DNA of 64,000 bases from Rhipidocladum racemiflorum. Its lineage: Eukaryota > Streptophyta > Magnoliopsida > Poales > Poaceae. A model generated the notes under the pieces. It saw only the letters and a program-made list of their open reading frames with translations. It did no database searches and had not been told where the DNA came from. Shown here in pieces: positions 57,956 to 64,000 of this stretch. The translations under genes and the position numbers were made by a program. Location of the stretch: NCBI GenBank assembly GCA_036346355.1, contig CM070591.1:33388392-33452391 (forward strand). The letters are read 5' to 3'. Position 1 is the stretch's first letter; every line of letters begins with the position of its first letter.

Positions 57956-60753
57956 CTGGTAGGAACAGCGGGCAAAAGTACAGGTGCTCCATCCAGGAAC
58001 GCCGCTCCAGGCAGTCAACAGGGGACAGTGAGACGCTGCTACACATGCAACGAACCAGGGCACTTCTCCAACAGTTGCCCCAAGAAGACAGCAGGAGTGA
58101 CCCCGGTCCGCTTCAATCTGGGATCCACACCAGCCAGGACGCCTGCACCCGGAGCAAACCGCGGGACAGCACAGCCAGGAGCCACGCCCCAAACCGTAGT
58201 GAGAGGCCGAGTCAACCATGTCACCGCAGAGGCACTCCAGAATGCCACAGACATCATGATGGGTAAGTTACTTGTCAACTCAGTACCTGCAACAGTTTTA
58301 TTTGACTCTGGAGCTTCGAATTTGTTTGTTTCTCAAGGCTTTGCTACTAAAAAAGATTTGGAGATTGCAAGACTTAAATGCATGCTTTTAGTTCAAACCC
58401 CTGGTTCCGAACTCCGAACTAAAGTAGGATGTTCTGGGGTGAGAATATTAATAGATGGGGTAGGATTCCTAGCGAACCTTATTTTACTGGAAACCCAGAC
58501 CTTAGATGTTATTTTGGGAATGGATTGGTTATCCAAGCACAAGGCTGTGCTGGATTGTGGACGAAGGATTATTTCAGTTGAGAGCCCATGTGGAAAGAAA
58601 ATGGAATTTCAAGCCACCGCCGTTAGAGATGGACAGTTGATGGTTAACAGTGCGAAGGCGATCAGCATAGAAGATGTCTCAGTAGTGAATGAGTATCCAG
58701 ATGTTTTTCCTGAAGATCTACCTGGTATGCCGCCAGACAGAGACATAGAGTTTGTGATAGAGCTTGTACCTGGTACAGCGCCGATAACAAAGAGACCCTA
58801 TGGGATGTCCACCGAAGAATTGGTAGAGATGAAGAAGCAGCTTGAAGAGCTTATGGAGAAAGGATTCATCCGACCGAGTTCGTCGCCGTGGGGAGCGCCA
58901 GTTCTGTTCGTCAAGAAGAAGGACGGGAGTTTCAGGCTGTGCATTGACTACCGTGCACTCAATGAAATCACCGTGAAGAATAAGTACCCGCTACCTAGGA
59001 TCGATGACCTGTTTGATCAACAGAGAGGAGCCGGAGTCTTCTTCGAAATTGATCTGAGATCGGGATACCACCAGTTAAAGATCCGAACAGAGGATATCCC
59101 GATGACCGCGTTTTCGTCCAGATATGGACATTACGAGTTTACAGTTATGTCATTCGGTCTGACGAATGCGCCAGCGTATTTTATGAATATGATGAATAAG
59201 GTGTTCATGGAATATTTGGACAAGTTTGTCGTCGTGTTCATAGATGACATCTTAGTTTACTCCAAGACAAAGGATGAACATGCAGAGCACTTGAGGCGAG
59301 TCTTGGAGAAGCTGAGGGAATAGCAACTCTTCGCCAAGTTCAGCAAGTGCGACTTTTGGAAGGACAAGGTGGAGTTCCTCGGACATGTAATGACCGCAAA
59401 AGGAGTCGCCGTTGATCCAAGCAAGGTAGAAGTTGTGCTACACTGGGAGCAGCCGAAGACCGTGACCCAGATTCGTAGTTTCCTTGGTATGGCAGGTTAC
59501 TACCGCCGCTTCATTGAAGGCTTTTCGACAATTGCGAGACCTCTCACGCAATTGTTGAAAAAGGAGAAGAAGTTCGCATGGATGCCGGAATGCGAGAAAG
59601 GTTTTCAAGAGATGAAGAAGCGATTGACATCAGCCCCGGTGTTAGCTCTACTGCACGTCAATCAAAGCTTCGATATCTATTGCGATGCATCGCGCCAAGG
59701 ACTTGGATGTGTGCTGATGCAGAACGGGAAGGTCGTCGCTTATGCATCAAGGCAGTTGAGACCACATGAGGAGAATTATCCGACGCATGACCTAGAGTTG
59801 GCTGCCAAAGTGCACGCCTTGAAGTTGTGGCATCATTATTTGATCGGGAACCGATGTGAAGTATACACGGACCATAAGAGTCTTAAGTACATTTTCACCC
59901 AATCAGACTTGAATATGAGGCAGAGGAGATGGTTAGAGTTGATCAAGGATTATAATATTGGAATTCATTACCATCCTGGAAAGGCCAACGTGGTGGCCGA
60001 TGCTTTGAGTCGGAAAAGCCATACCATGAACATGTTGATAACCACGAGTCAGGATGAGCTATGCAAGGATTTCCAGAGAATGCACATTGAAGTAGTACCA
60101 GAAGGATTCTTTGCCGCATTGGAAGTAAAGCCTACCCTGGAGGACCAGATCAGAGAAGGACAGAAGGACGATGACAAGGTCCAGCGAGTCAAGTCCAAGA
60201 TGGAGGAGGGCAAGGCGAAAAACTTCAAGCTGGACGAGCAAGGCACGTTATGGATGAAGGATCGAATTTGTGTGCCGAACAAGAAGGCGTTGAAGCAGCT
60301 GATCCTAGAAGAAGCCCATGACTCCAATTCTTCAATTCATCCGGGAAGTGCCAAGATGTATCAGGATTTGAAGGAAAGATTCTGGTGGCCGAGCATGAAG
60401 CGTGAAGTTGCCGAGCATGTTGCGCTGTATGACATATGCCAGAGAGTCAAGGCAATGCATCAGAGGCCAGCAGGACTGCTGCAGCCGTTAAGGATACCTG
60501 AGTGGAAGTGGGAGGAAATCGGAATGGACTTCATTAACGGGTTGCCGAAAACCCAAGGTGGATATGACTCCATATGTGTTATAGTGGACCGCTTGACTAA
60601 GGTCGCCCACTTTATTCCAGTAAAGACCACTTACTCGGGAGATAAATTAGCAGAATTGTATATGACCAGGATCGTCTGTTTGCACGGAGAGCCGAAGAAG
60701 ATTGTATCGGACAGAGGTACCCAGTTTACCTCGAGATTTTGGAATAAGCTGCA
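57956..60753 (+). pseudogene. pol: Truncated but nearly open chromovirus gag-pol (element D), one nonsense codon
   Basis: The frame is open from about 57,960. It has the Gag zinc knuckle [14 protein letters not shown] (58,040), protease [11 protein letters not shown] (58,297), the [11 protein letters not shown] linker, RT with [10 protein letters not shown] (about 59,240), RNase H ([26 protein letters not shown]) and integrase ([17 protein letters not shown]). The only stop is TAG at 59,321-59,323, where kin read CAG. The integrase zinc region has YDIC where CDVC is usual. The 5' end of gag is missing at 57,956. The 3' end is cut inside the integrase core by the LTR at 60,754, so the catalytic Glu and chromodomain are lost. 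Confidence 0.93.
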
Positions 60754-63700
60754 TGTCGGGACCCCGAATTTACAAATCCGGACCCTCTGTGTATTCAGCA
60801 CTAGTCCAGGAACGCGCTAGTGCACACAGTCTTAACATCGGTATATATCACAATCATACCATACGATACTATCAAAGTACTTTATTTAAATAATCAAAGG
60901 GTTACTCAACCTTATGACCAAGTTACAAGTATATGCCTTGCAGGGCGAAACTTATTAAAAGAGAAATAGCAGCAGCGGAAAATCAAATAAACTTCGTGGC
61001 GCCATCCAGTATACCACAGGCAACTGACTGGGCTCGCATCCCTAAGTAGACGGGTCTTCTTGGAGTTCCTCCTCCAAAGCTGGCGTAATCTCCTCTTCAA
61101 CTGATATTGTGTTGAGGCAAGGGTGAGTACTTGGTACTCAGCAAGTCATGCACAGAATGCAAGCTAATATACTATATGCATGGCTTAGTACAAAGAGATA
61201 GCTCAGGGTATATTTGCAAGAAATGACTTTTGACAAGTAATATAAGTAGATTCGAAAGCAGTAGAAATAAGTAAAGCATAAATAACTTTTCAAGAAGTTT
61301 AACGAACATTTTTCCCATCCTACACCATATTTCCATCAGCTTCCTTGTTAAACCAACCCATCTTTTCAAAACCAAGTTATTTTCAGAAAGTCTACCCCTT
61401 GACTGTAATTCCCGAGCATTGTCGATCAAGTGGACTCGGCTATTCAAATAGATTCTACACTCTGCAGAGGTTATGCACTTTACCCACAAGATCTGAGTCA
61501 AACACCACAAAGGCGAGTTCAGTAACAAAGCCTTTGGAAGCCTCAAACAACACAGGTGGTCCTCTCCGGTACGTGCTCTACACCATCCCTTCCCTTAGCC
61601 AAGGCGAAGTATGGGACCAACACACCGTTAGATGGGTACCTGGCCACAGCCACGATACGCTCCCCCGTACAATCACACAAAAGGTGTAACTGACACCCTG
61701 AGGCTCCACAAGTGAGTCCTTAGCGACTTAGTCAACTAGGGCCGTCCCATTCCAGCCATGTGGTTGCAAGTATGACCCAGTTCAAAGGCTTGCAAGGTTA
61801 AGTCCTTAGAGTGACCAGGGCAAGACTACCCGAAAAACCAAATCATCACTCCCAATGCCACAACTGGCCCACCTGATTACTCTTGCCACATGCCCCGGTC
61901 GAAAACTGTTTATCAAACCCCAGTTGATTACCATGCACCACGTGCCACCAACATCACATGATACTTTTCCAAAACAGGTTCAATATATCATTAAGTCAAT
62001 ATTAGCATTTGATTATCCAAAATCATGTCATGAGCACGAAAGTGTGTCCAAGCAAAGATACTACAACGATCTAAACCCATGTTGGCAATTTAATAATGTC
62101 CAACTAGTAATCCACAACTAGGGTGACAAAGGGTCATGGCACATACTTAAATAATCAAGGTGTCATATATCAAATTGGTATTTATCTAACCCTGAGTTTA
62201 AACCAAAGTATCTTTCTAATTGAACTAGCATGCAATAGTTTAAATCAAAATAGATTTCGAAATAGGATCAACATGGTCAAAGCACAACTTGCCTTCAAAA
62301 AGTACTTGCTCTTGGTCTTGAGTTGGATCCTGAGTCAACACTTCTCCCTCGAATCCTTCCGGCACTTCAACGTCTACTCGTAAAGCGTGCAAATAGCAAA
62401 TACACAAATAAACACTAGACAAAAACATCCCAAAACTCCAAATAAAATCCATAAACAGAGAGAACATAATTTTCTGGATTTTTAGAAACTGGAATCGTCA
62501 AATTTGGAGTTAAAACGCAAAAGTTATGATTATTTAAAGTTTAAATAATCAATTAAATAATATTACAGAGAAAAACTTTAGTCCAAAAATTAAATAAAAT
62601 TCATATTTAGGTAGATCTAAATTTTATACAAATTTAGAAATTTGAATCGCTCAAATCGGAGTTGAAACGCAAAAGTTATAAGCGTTTGAAGTTTGAATCT
62701 AAATTTGAATCAATATTTCGAATTAATAAATCATTTTCTTTTTCGGAAATTAATTATTGCGTCAGCATGGACACGTGGCAGCCTCTGATTGGCCTGCTGA
62801 CGTCAGCCGGTCCATGGACTTAGTCCACGCTCGGCTTGGGTCTACCGTGGACTCGGTCCACGACTCTACGTGTCGCTGACATGTGGGCCCTCTCGGGTGA
62901 CGTCATCGCTGACGTCAGCGGGGCTCGGCCGCAGTCTTGGCGGCAGTGGGACCCATTGTGACGTCATGGGTGACGTCGGCGCTGGCGAGGTCACCAGCGA
63001 CATGCGGCCCCTCGACACGGGCCCGCGTCGGCGTCACACTGCCAGCGCGTGGGCGGCGTTGACCGCGGCGGTCCATCTTCCCGACACGTGGCGCCAATCT
63101 CACCGTTGGTTTGAAAATCAACGCGGCGGATTAGATCCAGGGTTAACACGTTGAAACTACTGCGTTGCTCGTGGGCGTTCGATCTAGATCGGACGGTCCA
63201 GATCTAATCCTATATTCGCGACCGCTACAAAGACGTGGCAATTGTGAACCGTTGGATCTTGATCCAACGATCCAGATCTAATCGGGTTTGGGAACACGTG
63301 AGCTCACCTCAACCGTCCGACCGATCCGACGGTCCTCCGAGCTCGCGGACGGCGATGGCTTACCTGGCGCGCCGGCTTGACCGGAGATGGGGACGACGAC
63401 GAGCCCGACGGCGTTTGGGGCGCGGTTCCGGCGAGATGAAGCCTCCTTCGTGCGTCTCGTCGCGAGGACTCGGATCTGAGCTCCTTCTCGGCGGAAGACG
63501 ACGGACGACGGCGGAAGCCGCAAGAAACGCGGCGGAGGAAGAGACAACTCGGCGAGCGATTGCGGCTCAACGGTGGCGGCTCGGCGAGATGGCTCGGGAA
63601 CGGGTGCGCAAGGATGAGGGCAACCTCGGGGACGTCTCACGCTTTAAATAGCCTCGGCCTGGTGTTCTAAGCGGAAACCTAGTTCGCTACGGCGTGGCGG

Positions 63701-64000
63701 CGGCGAAGTCCGGCTTCGGACTTTCGGCGAAGCAGACGAAATCGTGGCCGTCCCACGTGGCGCGATCAGCGGCCACGATCGACTGGCGCGATCGGATCCG
63801 CCCGATTCTGGCTCGGCCATGACGGTGGATCTCGGCCGTTGGATCTTGATCCAACGGTTGGGATTGATTAGGTTTAGGAGTGGGTTCGGTCGAGTCAAGC
63901 GGCTCGGTCGGGTTCGAGTCCGACTTCGGGTTCCGACTTCGGTCGGATGAAACGATTTGACCGAGTTGGATTTCCAGCGATTTAATATTTAAAATAATTC
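60754..64000 (-). mobile_element. Family-1 LTR, minus strand, running off the window
   Basis: The plus strand starts TGTCGGGACCCCGAATTT after CTGCA (60,749-60,753, the likely left target duplicate). It follows the family-1 LTR in reverse order: terminal hairpin (60,787-60,829), GAGTAC hairpin (61,125-61,139), AT-rich block, GACGTCAGC/CACGTGGC block (62,760-62,890), GC-rich leader (63,300-63,660) with a minus-strand TATA-like box at about 63,642-63,652, and the AATATTAAAT stretch at the window edge. About 250 bp of the LTR 5' end lies beyond 64,000. The open frames inside are LTR sequence. Confidence 0.88.

Noticed and set aside
1..64000. tRNA or rRNA genes
   Set aside because: The only tRNA-like matches are 12-base iMet primer sites of retrotransposons. 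No cloverleaf or rRNA segment was recognised by eye. A tRNAscan-SE run would settle it.

Overview
This window looks like repeat-rich intergenic DNA from a grass (Poaceae) nuclear genome. The reasons are the abundance of Ty3/gypsy chromovirus (Tekay/Del-like) retrotransposons with unusually long LTRs (about 3.1-3.4 kb), tRNA-iMet primer sites, a CACTA terminus with ACGTCGGC subterminal repeats, Helitron-like and MITE insertions, and GC-rich leader sequences. I see no bacterial gene organisation, no rRNA or tRNA gene, and no intact ordinary host gene. The only pieces of host-type coding sequence lie inside a transposon. The species cannot be named from the sequence.

Layout. 1-3123: 3' LTR, polypurine tract and pol tail of a minus-strand gypsy element, then a second minus LTR fragment carrying a 794-bp solo LTR (TSD CCTTG). 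3124-16254: a plus-strand chromovirus (element A; gag 4246-, pol to 13128, 3' LTR from 13142) whose gag is split by a 4.3-kb palindromic insertion (5182-9475, TSD ATCCC). 16290-19842: a mosaic minus-strand LTR. 19843-22018: unassigned DNA with two Helitron-like elements and a MITE. 22019-31551: a decayed DNA-transposon region (CACTA left end, possible exons, a hAT transposase remnant) interrupted by a 3.3-kb gene-capturing LTR element (23100-26364, TSD ACAAG) and a 2.4-kb LTR. 31552-33759: a solo LTR (TSD GACCC). 34953-47477: a structurally complete 12.5-kb chromovirus with TSD ATGAA, PBS, extra ORF, gag, pol, PPT and two 3.43-kb LTRs, with many small coding breaks. 47478-50700: unassigned DNA with Harbinger-like and hAT-like MITEs. 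50700-57955: LTR and copia debris. 57956-60753: a nearly open gag-pol with one nonsense codon, cut by a minus-strand LTR that runs off the window end.

What stands out. (1) A palindrome made of two inverted 3' halves of one LTR, with U5 ends at both termini and a 5-bp TSD, which suggests integrase inserted a U5-U5 cDNA. (2) A small-LTR element whose single long ORF fuses a gag-like coiled coil to pieces resembling pyruvate kinase, class II histone deacetylase and RRM proteins. (3) Two hairpins conserved across many LTRs with what look like compensatory base changes. (4) Copy-to-copy differences concentrated at CAG/CTG, which raises the question of a sequencing artefact at CHG-methylated sites.

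Apart from the retrotransposon gag-pol modules the genes do not form a pathway. The coding content is selfish-element machinery in various states of decay.
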